58,947 nucleotides of DNA. Source: Saprospiraceae bacterium. GTDB taxonomy: Bacteria > Bacteroidota > Bacteroidia > Chitinophagales > Saprospiraceae. Shown piece after piece: positions 17,502 through 26,396 of the stretch (positions are counted from its first letter, which is position 1; the number at the start of each line of letters is the position of its first letter). A model generated the notes under the pieces. That model was not told the DNA's origin and made no database searches. It saw nothing but the letters and a program-made list of their open reading frames with translations. The stretch is taken from contig JAHDEC010000025.1 of assembly GCA_020629035.1 (NCBI GenBank), positions 1 to 58,947 of the forward strand, given 5' to 3'. The translations under genes were made by a program, and so were the position numbers.

Positions 17502-20500
17502 ATGATAGAACAACCATTAGCTGTCGGTCTATATAAAGCGATTCAAAACACACTGTCCACAGTGGATGAAGATCCGCATCAAGCATTTGCTAGCCTCTAC
17601 AAACTATTCAGTTTTTTACTGAATGCAAGTGCTCAACAGGAAGATCTAAGCTTTAATTCTAATTTTGCGAAACTTAACTTTCTTGCAAATAAATACGGGG
17701 TCAAAGCTAATAAACTCTATCTATCTCACGAATTTAGAAGAGCTAATGAAAGTGATAAAGCACTAGCTCTTCCAATAGACCAATTAATAAGTAGAGGCCA
17801 GTACGTTCTAACAGAATGGGTTCATACACTTTCTGGAGTTGAAGTTCCAGCCACACTAAAAATCGACGCTAAGCATGTAGCTCTACAAAGAAGCAAAACA
17901 GTCTTTGCTTATCAGGGAAACTTGGCAGTCCATATAATCGAATTCAAAGAAGATGAAACTGTTTTTTTAGCGCTTACAGACGATGCCTTAGACAAACCTC
18001 ATAAAATATTGTTTGATAAAGCGCATAAAAACGAACATCTCATCCCACTCATGATGATGTTTATCAAGCATATGAGTTTTCCTCAAAAAGTGACATTGAT
18101 TGATGTAAAATCTGACCATGAAAACAATTTGATTCCTGGAAATATAGTATTCGATCCTGATTTTTTAGTGGACGTAACTACCGTCTCAGAGTGTTTTAAG
18201 CCCGATGGAATCAGTGTGCTTGGGCTCTTAACACGTAAATTTCTTCCGGTAGAAAGTAGCCCACATCTAGCCATTGGAAACATTGCAAATCTGATGTTAG
18301 ATCAATTGGTTTATGATATAAACCTCAGTTTTGCTGATATATCCAAGCAGATATTTGCACTCTCACCCTTATCTTTTTGCCTATTTGATGACCAAACATT
18401 GCGTAAAGTAATGTCCACCCTCAAAGACCATTTTAATCATATAAAACAGTCACTCCAACACCAATTTAAAAACCAAAATATTAGCGCGAATCAGGCTTAT
18501 GTGGAACCCAGTTTTTACTCCTCCATTTTTGGGATTCAAGGTAGACTGGATCTGTTTCATGTAGATAAAACCAATAAAGTAATTTCAATCGTCGAATTAA
18601 AAAGCGGGAAACCCTTTAAAGCAAATAACTACGGCTTAAATATCAATCACTATACTCAAACTTTGCTGTATTATTTGATGGTAGAAAACGGACATCGACA
18701 TGATTATAAAATGCTTAACTATATACTCTACTCAAGCCTAGAGGAGAAAAACCTTCGCTACGCACCGACTCTCAAATCAAAGATAAATGAAGCGCTGGCT
18801 GTTCGAAATAAAATTCGTCTACTCGAAGAGAGTTTATTAACTATCGACCAATCTGAAGACGCTTTTGAATCATATTTAGATATCAAGAAAATTCCTAAAT
18901 CTTGGAAATTCTTAAAAAGGGATCTTGCTAGACTCCATAAGGCTTTTGCAGCCCTTGACTCTGAAGAAAAACAATACGTCCTCAAATTTATAGCTATGAT
19001 TAGCAAGGAGCGTATGGTAGCTAAGAAAGGGATAGCGAATTCCGATAAAAACCATGGTTTTGCTTCGCTTTGGGCAAGAAGCTTAGCAGCTAAATCGGCG
19101 GACTTTTCTAGTTTGCAATTTCTAAGTATTAAAGACAATCAAGCAAACCATTTAGAGCCCATCATCACCTTAGATTTCTCAGCAAAAACGAATACGCTTT
19201 CTAAATTTAGAAAAGGTGATATCGTAGTGTTTATTCCTCACAATGATGCACAGAGCATCCTAAATAATCAGATATTTAAAGCAAGTATCTTAGCGATTAC
19301 TGAGACAGGTGTCACCATTCGATTAAGGGCAAGACAAGAAAACCTAAGCATTTTCAAAGAGTACCAATATTGGCACCTAGAGCCCGATTTATTAGATTCT
19401 AGTTTTAATGCTATGTATCGAGGTATGCTTGCTTTTATGGAATCACCTAAAGCGTACAGACAAAAAATCCTCGGAGTAAATGCCCCAGTTGCCAAAGTAA
19501 AGCTAGCACAATATCCGCTAGGTGATAACTTAGAAGAAAAACAACGCAGGATAATTCAAGAGGCAGTAAGTGCTGAAGATTACTATTTAATTTGGGGCCC
19601 GCCAGGCACAGGTAAAACCAATATGGTACTATCAAACATTGTCGATGTTATCATAGATAATACGGAAGAAAATATCCTATTACTTAGCTACACTAATCGA
19701 GCAGTGGACGAAATATGTCATGCCTTAAATGATTTAGACGACAGTATCTTAGAAACAACGATTCGCTTTGGGTCTAGATATTCGACGGATCAGACCTATA
19801 AACACTTACTTTTTGATAGGCACTTATCAGCGATTAACAATCGTAAGGACCTAAAAGAGCTCATTGAATCAAAGCGTATTTTTATTTCGACCGTTGCATC
19901 TCTAGCCAGTAAATCTGACATCTTTAAATTAAAGTCTTTTGATACGATAATTATAGATGAAGCTTCTCAAATATTAGAACCATCGCTGATAGGTTTATTA
20001 CAGATGGCTAATAAGTTTATCATGATTGGTGATCACAAGCAATTGCCAGCTGTATCTACCTTAGCTGAAAAAGAAATGCGGATTGAAAATGAAGTGCTGA
20101 AAGAGCAATACGGTATGTCTTCTATGGGAGATTCCCTCTTTGAACGTCTATTGGAAAATGCTAAGAAAAAGGGGTGGAATCATGCCTATGGAAGCCTTGC
20201 TTATCAGGGGAGAATGCATACAGATATTATGGACTATGTAAACGAGCATTTTTATGAAGGACTCCTGCATGCATTTACATCTATAGGGCGATTGTACGAG
20301 AAACGACATTGGACAACAATCAACAAAACCCAGCAACAATTAAACGATCATAGATTGCTATTTTTTCCAGCCGACAGAGATGAAAATATAACAGCTAAAG
20401 GAAGTAGAGCCGAAGCAAAGATTGTCAAACAAATCGTTGAATCCCTGATGGCCATTTGTAAACAAAATCAACTAGATTTTAAGACTTGGAATATTGGAAT

Positions 20501-20828
20501 CATAACGCCTTATAGATTGCAAATATCTTTTATTAAGGAAACGCTAGAGAAAGCAAATATATCATTGGAAAACATACAAATAGACACAGTAGAACGTTTC
20601 CAAGGTGGAGCAAAAGATATCATTATTTATTCGACCGCTGTAAATAATGCTTTACACTTAAATCAGATAGTCAGTAAAGGTTCTGATGATGTAGATCGGA
20701 AGTTAAATGTAGCCATGACGAGAGCTAAGGAATCATTTATTATGGTCGGAAATCAAAAAGTTTTGGAAAATAACAAACGATATCGTCATTTGATACAGTC
20801 TATACCTATAGGAAGTTTATCCGAATAA
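17502..20828 (+). CDS. Dna2-like PD-(D/E)xK nuclease-helicase (SF1B)
   Basis: The 1108-residue protein joins a nuclease and a helicase. The nuclease (about 325-390) shows GRLDLF (347-352, Asp), ELKSGK (365-370, the ExK pair) and QTLLYY (the Q-x-x-x-Y motif). The helicase shows Walker A GPPGTGKT (699-706), Walker B DEAS (819-822), GDHKQLPA (843-850), VERFQGG (about 1030) and AMTRAK (1071-1076), typical of UPF1/Dna2-type 5'-3' SF1 helicases. The protein has only four scattered cysteines, so it lacks the 4Fe-4S cluster of Dna2/Cas4/AddB nucleases. A role in DNA end processing or repair is most likely, and a defence role cannot be excluded. The phosphatase gene follows after 19 bases. Confidence 0.85.
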   Translation: MIEQPLAVGLYKAIQNTLSTVDEDPHQAFASLYKLFSFLLNASAQQEDLSFNSNFAKLNFLANKYGVKANKLYLSHEFRRANESDKALALPIDQLISRGQYVLTEWVHTLSGVEVPATLKIDAKHVALQRSKTVFAYQGNLAVHIIEFKEDETVFLALTDDALDKPHKILFDKAHKNEHLIPLMMMFIKHMSFPQKVTLIDVKSDHENNLIPGNIVFDPDFLVDVTTVSECFKPDGISVLGLLTRKFLPVESSPHLAIGNIANLMLDQLVYDINLSFADISKQIFALSPLSFCLFDDQTLRKVMSTLKDHFNHIKQSLQHQFKNQNISANQAYVEPSFYSSIFGIQGRLDLFHVDKTNKVISIVELKSGKPFKANNYGLNINHYTQTLLYYLMVENGHRHDYKMLNYILYSSLEEKNLRYAPTLKSKINEALAVRNKIRLLEESLLTIDQSEDAFESYLDIKKIPKSWKFLKRDLARLHKAFAALDSEEKQYVLKFIAMISKERMVAKKGIANSDKNHGFASLWARSLAAKSADFSSLQFLSIKDNQANHLEPIITLDFSAKTNTLSKFRKGDIVVFIPHNDAQSILNNQIFKASILAITETGVTIRLRARQENLSIFKEYQYWHLEPDLLDSSFNAMYRGMLAFMESPKAYRQKILGVNAPVAKVKLAQYPLGDNLEEKQRRIIQEAVSAEDYYLIWGPPGTGKTNMVLSNIVDVIIDNTEENILLLSYTNRAVDEICHALNDLDDSILETTIRFGSRYSTDQTYKHLLFDRHLSAINNRKDLKELIESKRIFISTVASLASKSDIFKLKSFDTIIIDEASQILEPSLIGLLQMANKFIMIGDHKQLPAVSTLAEKEMRIENEVLKEQYGMSSMGDSLFERLLENAKKKGWNHAYGSLAYQGRMHTDIMDYVNEHFYEGLLHAFTSIGRLYEKRHWTTINKTQQQLNDHRLLFFPADRDENITAKGSRAEAKIVKQIVESLMAICKQNQLDFKTWNIGIITPYRLQISFIKETLEKANISLENIQIDTVERFQGGAKDIIIYSTAVNNALHLNQIVSKGSDDVDRKLNVAMTRAKESFIMVGNQKVLENNKRYRHLIQSIPIGSLSE

Positions 20829-20847
20829 TAAATTCCAATCATTCACG

Positions 20848-21300
20848 ATGAAAGTATTAATGGTTTGTTTAGGCAACATCTGCCGAAGTCCACTTGCTCA
20901 GGGCATATTGGAGCATATGTGTAAAGAAAAAGGCTTGCAATGGGAAGTAGATTCAGCGGGAACTTCCGCTTATCACATTGGAGAAAAACCAGATACTAGA
21001 TCTATAGATATAGCCCAACTAAATGGGATAGATATTTCGCGTCAGCAGGCTAGACAGGTGGTAAAAGAAGATCTAAATAGGTATGATTTGATCTTGGCGA
21101 TGGACCAATCAAACTTTAGAAATTTGCTCAAACTTAGCAACTCCAGTAATGAGCAAAAAATTAAGTTGATGCTTAGTTATGGAAAGCGTGAAAATCTAGA
21201 AGTACCAGACCCATATTATGTTAATGGTTTTGATATTGTATTTGACATGATTAACGAAGCTTGTGAAGCTTTAGTTAATGAGTATCAGCTAGCATCATAA
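20848..21300 (+). CDS. Low-molecular-weight protein tyrosine phosphatase
   Basis: The 150-residue enzyme starts with the catalytic P-loop C7-LGNIC12-R13-S, and the general acid is D121 in VPDPYY. This is the complete motif set of the family, which hydrolyses phosphotyrosine through a Cys-phosphate intermediate; family members can also act on arsenate. No partner tyrosine kinase or polysaccharide cluster is nearby. The gene lies 19 bases behind the nuclease-helicase and is probably co-transcribed with it. Confidence 0.92.
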   Translation: MKVLMVCLGNICRSPLAQGILEHMCKEKGLQWEVDSAGTSAYHIGEKPDTRSIDIAQLNGIDISRQQARQVVKEDLNRYDLILAMDQSNFRNLLKLSNSSNEQKIKLMLSYGKRENLEVPDPYYVNGFDIVFDMINEACEALVNEYQLAS

Positions 21301-21382
21301 AGTTTGTTAGTTGGCCAATGTCGTTTTTTGTCCGAAAACTAGGCAACAAACAGCTACACTTTCGATCTTACAAAATCTCGGT

Positions 21383-21390
21383 TATATTTG
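21383..21390 (+). promoter_or_regulatory. Bacteroidota -7 element (TATATTTG) of the DPP IV gene
   Basis: TATATTTG ends 15 bases before the ATG at 21406. Its last three bases are an in-frame TTG, which would be a false start inside the promoter. Confidence 0.6.
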
Positions 21391-21405
21391 CTAAAAAATA
21401 ACCTG

Positions 21406-23577
21406 ATGAATAAGCTGTTCTTACTATTAGCTATACTTTTTTCTATTTCCGAAACAACATTGGCCCAAAAAGAAATCACCCTAGAAGATATTTGGGAGAA
21501 TGGAACGTTTAGCGCCTCGTATGTGCCTGGCTTTAGATTTATGAAAGATGGCAAACATTATACAAGGACCGTAGATGATGAAATACAAAGTTTTAATATC
21601 ATTTCAGGTGATCAAGTAGAAACCTTGTTTAGCGCGCCCAAGTTTAAAGATCAATCAGATTTTAATGGGAAAATAGCTAATTACTCTTTTGATATTTCCG
21701 AAAATTACATCCTGGTAGAAACCGATGTACAGAGTATATATCGGCGATCAACGAAAGCAAATTATTATCTCTATAATCGAACTACGAGTGATTTTAAATC
21801 CATCTTTAGTGAAGGTAAAATATCTTATGCCACCGTATCACCTAACGGGAAATCGATTGCTTATATGTACGATAACAATGTTTATATCCAAGGTATTGAT
21901 GGTGAGAACAAACAACAAATTACCAAAGATGGGAAATATAACCATATCATAAATGGAGGAGCAGATTGGGTTTATGAAGAAGAATTTGCTTTCGCCAAAG
22001 CTTTTTTCTGGAACGCGGATGGTAGCAAGTTGGCCTACATGAAATTTGATGAAACTGCTGTGAAAGAATTCACGATGACCTATCACAACAATGATATGTA
22101 TCCTGAATACACAAGCTTTAAGTATCCAAAAGTCGGAGAAACCAATGCCATAGTTTCCGTACATGTTTATGATTTAGCATCTGGAAATACAACAGATATG
22201 GCCTTGGCAAAAGACGCTGAAATGTACATTCCAAGAATCAAGTGGACCTTAGATCCAGATGAACTCTTTGTTTTTCATATGAATCGACATCAAAATGAAT
22301 TAGTCCTTTATAACATGGATGCAAATTCAGGTAAGATGGAGCAAGTATTGCTTGAGAAAAGCAAATATTACATCGATATAGATGATGATTTGACCTTCTT
22401 GGATAATGGTAAAGAGTTTATATGGACAAGCGAAAAAAGTGGATATAAGCATATTTATTTACACAGCATTAATGGTAAAAAAGAAAAAGCGCTAACCAGT
22501 GGAGATTATGATGTTTCCACTTTTTATGGCTACGACGAGGCCCGAAAGCAAATCTATTTTCAGGCATCCATGCTGAATCCTATGGAAAAAGAAGTTTATA
22601 GCCTTGGATTATCCTCAAAAAAACCGACAAAGATTTCCAAAGATTCTGGCTCAAATCGATGCCAATTTAGTTCTACATATGATTATTATGTACTCACCAA
22701 CAGCTCTATTAATAAGGCGGCCAGCTATGTGGTGAATGAGAACAAAGGAAGCCAAGTGAGAAGCTTGGAGTCTAATGAAAATATTGAAAGTTTGCAGTCG
22801 ATCTATGGAACCAGTCCCATTGAGTTCTTTTCGTTTAATACATCCGAAAATGTCCTACTCAATGGATGGATGATGAAGCCAGCAAATTTTCAAGCAAATC
22901 GTAAATATCCTGTCTTGATGTATGTATACGGAGGTCCGGGTTCGCAAACCGTAACTGATGGATGGAAAGGAAATAATTATTGGTGGTTTCAGATGCTGGC
23001 TCAGAAAGGATATATAGTGGTGAGCGTGGATAATCGCGGCACAGGAAGTAGGGGAGAAGAGTTTAAGAAAATGACCTACTTGCAACTCGGAAAATACGAA
23101 ACCATCGACCAAATAGAAGCAGCAAAATATCTAGGTGGATTGGATTATATTGACCAAGAAAGGATCGGTATTTTTGGTTGGTCATTTGGAGGTTATATGT
23201 CGAGTCTTTGCATCCTTAAAGGTAATGATGTGTTTAAAGCAGCAATCGCCGTAGCGCCCGTTACTAATTGGAAATGGTATGATTCGATTTATACAGAGAG
23301 ATATATGCGAACACACAGTGAAAATGAAGAAGGATACGAGGAGAATTCCCCAGTAAATTTTGCAGACCAATTAAAGGGAAGTTACTTGTTGGTGCATGGA
23401 ATGACAGACGATAATGTGCATTTTCAACATACGGCTGAAATGGCTAATGCTTTAATAAAGGCAAACAAACCTTTTGACACTCATTTTTACCCAAATCGAA
23501 ATCATGGGATTTATGGAAACAGTGCCAGAATCCACCTCTATTCAAAAATGACACGTTTTTTGCTTAATAATCTATAA
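21406..23577 (+). CDS. Dipeptidyl peptidase IV (S9B family)
   Basis: The 723-residue protein has a signal peptide (MNKLFLLLAILFS, cleavage after LAQ). The N-terminal beta-propeller includes DWVYEEE (187-193), whose glutamates bind the substrate amino group. The catalytic domain has GWS593FGGY, D668 in MTDDN and H700 in RNHGIYG, so the triad is intact. DPP IV releases Xaa-Pro dipeptides from peptides and acts in the periplasm in this phylum. The start is set at the ATG at 21406 because an in-frame TTG at 21388 is part of the -7 element. It is a single-gene unit. Confidence 0.95.
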   Translation: MNKLFLLLAILFSISETTLAQKEITLEDIWENGTFSASYVPGFRFMKDGKHYTRTVDDEIQSFNIISGDQVETLFSAPKFKDQSDFNGKIANYSFDISENYILVETDVQSIYRRSTKANYYLYNRTTSDFKSIFSEGKISYATVSPNGKSIAYMYDNNVYIQGIDGENKQQITKDGKYNHIINGGADWVYEEEFAFAKAFFWNADGSKLAYMKFDETAVKEFTMTYHNNDMYPEYTSFKYPKVGETNAIVSVHVYDLASGNTTDMALAKDAEMYIPRIKWTLDPDELFVFHMNRHQNELVLYNMDANSGKMEQVLLEKSKYYIDIDDDLTFLDNGKEFIWTSEKSGYKHIYLHSINGKKEKALTSGDYDVSTFYGYDEARKQIYFQASMLNPMEKEVYSLGLSSKKPTKISKDSGSNRCQFSSTYDYYVLTNSSINKAASYVVNENKGSQVRSLESNENIESLQSIYGTSPIEFFSFNTSENVLLNGWMMKPANFQANRKYPVLMYVYGGPGSQTVTDGWKGNNYWWFQMLAQKGYIVVSVDNRGTGSRGEEFKKMTYLQLGKYETIDQIEAAKYLGGLDYIDQERIGIFGWSFGGYMSSLCILKGNDVFKAAIAVAPVTNWKWYDSIYTERYMRTHSENEEGYEENSPVNFADQLKGSYLLVHGMTDDNVHFQHTAEMANALIKANKPFDTHFYPNRNHGIYGNSARIHLYSKMTRFLLNNL

Positions 23578-23624
23578 AACACCCTAATATGGTATGTTAA
23601 GGCAATGGTAAATGTTAATTTAAG

Positions 23625-23656
23625 TTGGACATCTTGCTTTAATCCATCTATATTTG
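23625..23656 (+). promoter_or_regulatory. Promoter of the thioredoxin-like lipoprotein gene
   Basis: TTGG at 23625-23628 is followed after 20 bases by TATATTTG (23649-23656), a good -33/-7 pair for this phylum, 13 bases before the ATG. Confidence 0.55.
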
Positions 23657-23669
23657 TAAAAAAAAGTTT

Positions 23670-24305
23670 ATGAAATTCTTTTCTTTTTTGATGCTTAGTT
23701 CAATGTTGGTTTTATGTAGCATATCATGCAAAGAAGCCAGTAAAACAGACTCAACTGAACAAGTAGCTAATCAGACAGCAGCGGAGAAGACTCCGAGTTC
23801 TTCCATTAAAGTTACCCAGCGAGATAGCAAAGGGCATCCAGCAAGCAACAAGCCAAAAAAAGCGCAAAACAATGCCAAAAATAAATCGGCGGATGATCAT
23901 TTGTCAGCAGGTGGAATGGATTGGTTAAGTATAGAAGATGCAGCTTCCCTCAAGGATAAAAGTGGTAAGAAATACTTAATTGATGTTTATACAGATTGGT
24001 GTGGATGGTGCAAGGTTATGGATAAGAAAACCTTTACTGATCCAGAAGTGATTGCTTATTTAGAAGAGAATTTCCATATCGTAAAGTTTAATGCTGAACA
24101 AAAGAACCCTATTACTTGGGAAGGAAAATCATATGAGTGGATTAAGACAGGAAGGAAAGGAGTAAATACACTTGCGCAAAAGTTGCTAGGTGGTAGATTA
24201 GGTTATCCAACTATGGTGTATCTTGATGAGAATAAACAATTAATCAAGAGTTCGCCAGGATACAAAGATCCTGCAAAACTTTTAGCAGAATTAAGGCAGC
24301 TATAA
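23670..24305 (+). CDS. Thioredoxin-fold lipoprotein
   Basis: The 211-residue protein has a lipoprotein signal ending SISC (Cys20), a Lys/Ala/Ser-rich linker to about residue 75, and a thioredoxin-like domain with the redox pair WCGWCK (residues about 110-115) and the cis-Pro in GYPTMVYLD. The CGWC pair and the following KKTFTDPEV resemble DsbD-C/DUF255-type thiol reductases. It probably reduces or isomerises disulfides on the periplasmic face of a membrane. The substrate is unknown. Confidence 0.85.
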   Translation: MKFFSFLMLSSMLVLCSISCKEASKTDSTEQVANQTAAEKTPSSSIKVTQRDSKGHPASNKPKKAQNNAKNKSADDHLSAGGMDWLSIEDAASLKDKSGKKYLIDVYTDWCGWCKVMDKKTFTDPEVIAYLEENFHIVKFNAEQKNPITWEGKSYEWIKTGRKGVNTLAQKLLGGRLGYPTMVYLDENKQLIKSSPGYKDPAKLLAELRQL

Positions 24306-24368
24306 TAATAAAAAAGGAATCTTTAACTTAGAGTAGGTTTCCTTATAACTTTTATTAAAATAAGAAAA

Positions 24369-24893
24369 ATGAAAAATATCGTATCAGTATTTATTGTTTG
24401 CTTTTTAGCAACAGCATCTTTTGCCCAGCAAAGCTTTATTCATATTCATAATTACGAATGGATCGATAATCAAGGAGTTAAAATGGTAGAAATGATAGAT
24501 GATGCCCTTGCCGGCGAAGCAGACTTACAAACAATAAAGCAATTAGCAAAAACTTTGAACCACTGCTGCATCAAAATTGGAGGAATCAATAACACAGTAT
24601 CTAGTTCAGAACAAATTAAGGAAAGCATTATAAACCGTACAGGAAGTTACCAAAATTATGAAGAAGCTAGTAGAAAAGATCCAAAATGGAAGGAAATAAT
24701 GGTTAGCCCAAACAGTTCACAAAGACTTCAATTATCCTACGATCGAATGGACAAAATTGCTGATCAATTAAAAGAAAACAATTTTGAAATTTTGAAAACA
24801 GATCAAAAATTTGAAAGCAACAAGGCACTTTTGTCTGAATTTAAAGAAATATACCTTGAGTGTGTAGACATGCTTAAAGGTGCAACATTGTAA
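24369..24893 (+). CDS. Secreted protein of unknown function
   Basis: I do not recognise the family. The 174-residue product has a clear signal peptide (MKNIVSVFIVCFLATASFAQ) and a mostly helical, charged body with a CC pair in LNHCCIKIGG and a Cys near the C-terminus. It is therefore exported, probably to the periplasm. It lies 63 bases behind the thioredoxin lipoprotein gene and 5 bases before DUF3127, so an operon is possible. Confidence 0.75.
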   Translation: MKNIVSVFIVCFLATASFAQQSFIHIHNYEWIDNQGVKMVEMIDDALAGEADLQTIKQLAKTLNHCCIKIGGINNTVSSSEQIKESIINRTGSYQNYEEASRKDPKWKEIMVSPNSSQRLQLSYDRMDKIADQLKENNFEILKTDQKFESNKALLSEFKEIYLECVDMLKGATL

Positions 24894-24898
24894 TATTA

Positions 24899-25279
24899 AT
24901 GTCGTTAGAAGTAAAAGGAAATTTATATAAGAAATTTGAGATTCAGAGTAAATCTGACAAATTCCAAATAAGAGAATTTGTCTTAAAATTAGAAGGACAG
25001 TATCCTCAATTAATCAAATTTCAATTGACTCAAGAAAGATGTGATATTCTCAATAATTTTAACGAAGGTGACGAAGTTAACGTCGCTTTCGATTTGAGAG
25101 GCAGAGAATGGCAAGATAAATATTTTACAAATCTAAATGCTTGGAAGATAGAGAAGGTGCAAGCAAATACACCTCCACCTCCTTCTGATAGTGGTTTCCC
25201 TCCGTTGGAAAATCATGTAGTGGAGTCTTCAGAGCAAACCGTAAAAGCTGAAGATTTTGATGACGACTTGCCTTTTTAA
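24899..25279 (+). CDS. DUF3127 protein with an SSB-like acidic C-terminal tip
   Basis: The 126-residue protein matches DUF3127: short beta-rich sequence beginning SLEVKGNLYKKFEIQ, with FVLKLEG, FQLTQERCDIL and FDLRGREW motifs of an OB-like fold. After a Pro-rich linker it ends in EDFDDDLPF. That is almost the tail of bacterial single-stranded DNA-binding protein (DFDDDIPF), which recruits repair proteins. No signal peptide is present. Binding of single-stranded DNA is an inference. The next gene starts inside its last codons (20-base overlap). Confidence 0.8.
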   Translation: MSLEVKGNLYKKFEIQSKSDKFQIREFVLKLEGQYPQLIKFQLTQERCDILNNFNEGDEVNVAFDLRGREWQDKYFTNLNAWKIEKVQANTPPPPSDSGFPPLENHVVESSEQTVKAEDFDDDLPF

Positions 25280-25844
25280 AAGGTCTGAGGTCATCACTCA
25301 CTTCTTAGTTTTTATCCTATTTTTTATAGGTTCAATATCAGTGATCGCCCAAGAGGACGATTATCTAGAATCCATTAATGCAAGCTATGATGATGCACTG
25401 CATACTTGGGAGCTCTATACTAACCAACAAGAAGGAACACTAGAAATGACCTGGATAAATAAGCATGATTTATCCGAATGGAACTATGAGTTAGGTGAAT
25501 ATTCCGGGATTATTCGTACCGTTTGGCCAGGCAAATTTGATAAGTGGGAATTAAGGAGCTTTGAAGGAAATAATATCCAATTTTCTATAAAATGGAGAGG
25601 CGACAAAACCGAATGGTTAATTACTGATGGAGATACTCAACTTACCTATCGCACCATACGAGGAGCTGATTTGAATGCTTGGGAAATAGTGAAGAATAAA
25701 CAGGTAGGTGAATATAGGATGTACACAGAATTTGATGACGATCCGCGAGATTGGATTGTCGAAGATTATTTGGTGGAAGATTTACCAATCGAATTTACAC
25801 TGGTTTGTAGCTTTATTCCAGTGTATGTAATTATGACTTTATAG
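25260..25844 (+). CDS. Secreted tryptophan-repeat protein
   Basis: This 194-residue protein is not a family I know. The ATG at 25260 overlaps the DUF3127 gene by 20 bases. A signal peptide core (FLVFILFFIGSISVIAQ) is followed by about five and a half units of 22-24 residues. Each opens with an acidic residue, three residues and a Trp (DALHTWEL, DLSEWNY, FDKWEL, DKTEWLI, DLNAWEI, DPRDWIV) and then has alternating hydrophobics. The units probably form consecutive beta-hairpins of a propeller or barrel-like sheet. The protein is predicted to be exported. Function is unknown. Confidence 0.7.
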   Translation: MTTCLFKRSEVITHFLVFILFFIGSISVIAQEDDYLESINASYDDALHTWELYTNQQEGTLEMTWINKHDLSEWNYELGEYSGIIRTVWPGKFDKWELRSFEGNNIQFSIKWRGDKTEWLITDGDTQLTYRTIRGADLNAWEIVKNKQVGEYRMYTEFDDDPRDWIVEDYLVEDLPIEFTLVCSFIPVYVIMTL

Positions 25845-25866
25845 CAATTTATTTGACTGGATAAGG

Positions 25867-26328
25867 TTAATCCTCTTTTAATGCTTCCAATATTTGCTCT
25901 CCATGGATTTTAGTTTTCACTTTATCGAGAACATGGCTTATTACCCCTTCTTCATTAATGAGAAAAGTACTTCTGTAGACTCCAACAATTTCTCTACCCA
26001 TAAACTTCTTTGGGCCCCATACTTCAAATGCATTAATTAAGGTCTTTTCCGTGTCGGCAAGTAGGGAATATTGGAACTCATACTTATCTATAAATTTTTT
26101 GTGCTTGGCCACTTTATCTGGACTTACCCCAAAAACCTTATATCCTAGCTTGGAAATGTATTTAAACTGGTCCCTGATACTGCATGCTTGCTTTGTACAT
26201 CCTGGTGAATCATCTTTGGGGTAGAAGAATAGAATGTATTTAGATCCTAACAAGCTTTGTGAACTCACCTTTTCTCCATGCTCGTTATCCAGTTCAAATT
26301 CAGGTACCTTGTCATTTACTTTTAGCAT
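25867..26328 (-). CDS. bcp: Thioredoxin-dependent peroxiredoxin (Bcp/PrxQ)
   Basis: The 153-residue enzyme has the PrxQ motif FFYPKDDSPGC44TKQAC49, with peroxidatic and resolving cysteines five residues apart on one helix. It reduces hydrogen peroxide and organic peroxides using thioredoxin and is cytoplasmic. It stands downstream of the M23 peptidase gene with a gap of 68 bases, and may be transcribed alone. Confidence 0.93.
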   Translation of the reverse strand: MLKVNDKVPEFELDNEHGEKVSSQSLLGSKYILFFYPKDDSPGCTKQACSIRDQFKYISKLGYKVFGVSPDKVAKHKKFIDKYEFQYSLLADTEKTLINAFEVWGPKKFMGREIVGVYRSTFLINEEGVISHVLDKVKTKIHGEQILEALKED

Positions 26329-26396
26329 GCTTTTTATTTTTATAAATGACTATAATCAGGTTTTGTTTAAATATTTCTAAAAAAAATTAAACAAAA

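Noticed and set aside
21388-21405. An earlier TTG start for the DPP IV gene
   Set aside because: The TTG is the last three bases of the TATATTTG -7 element, so it cannot be in the transcript.
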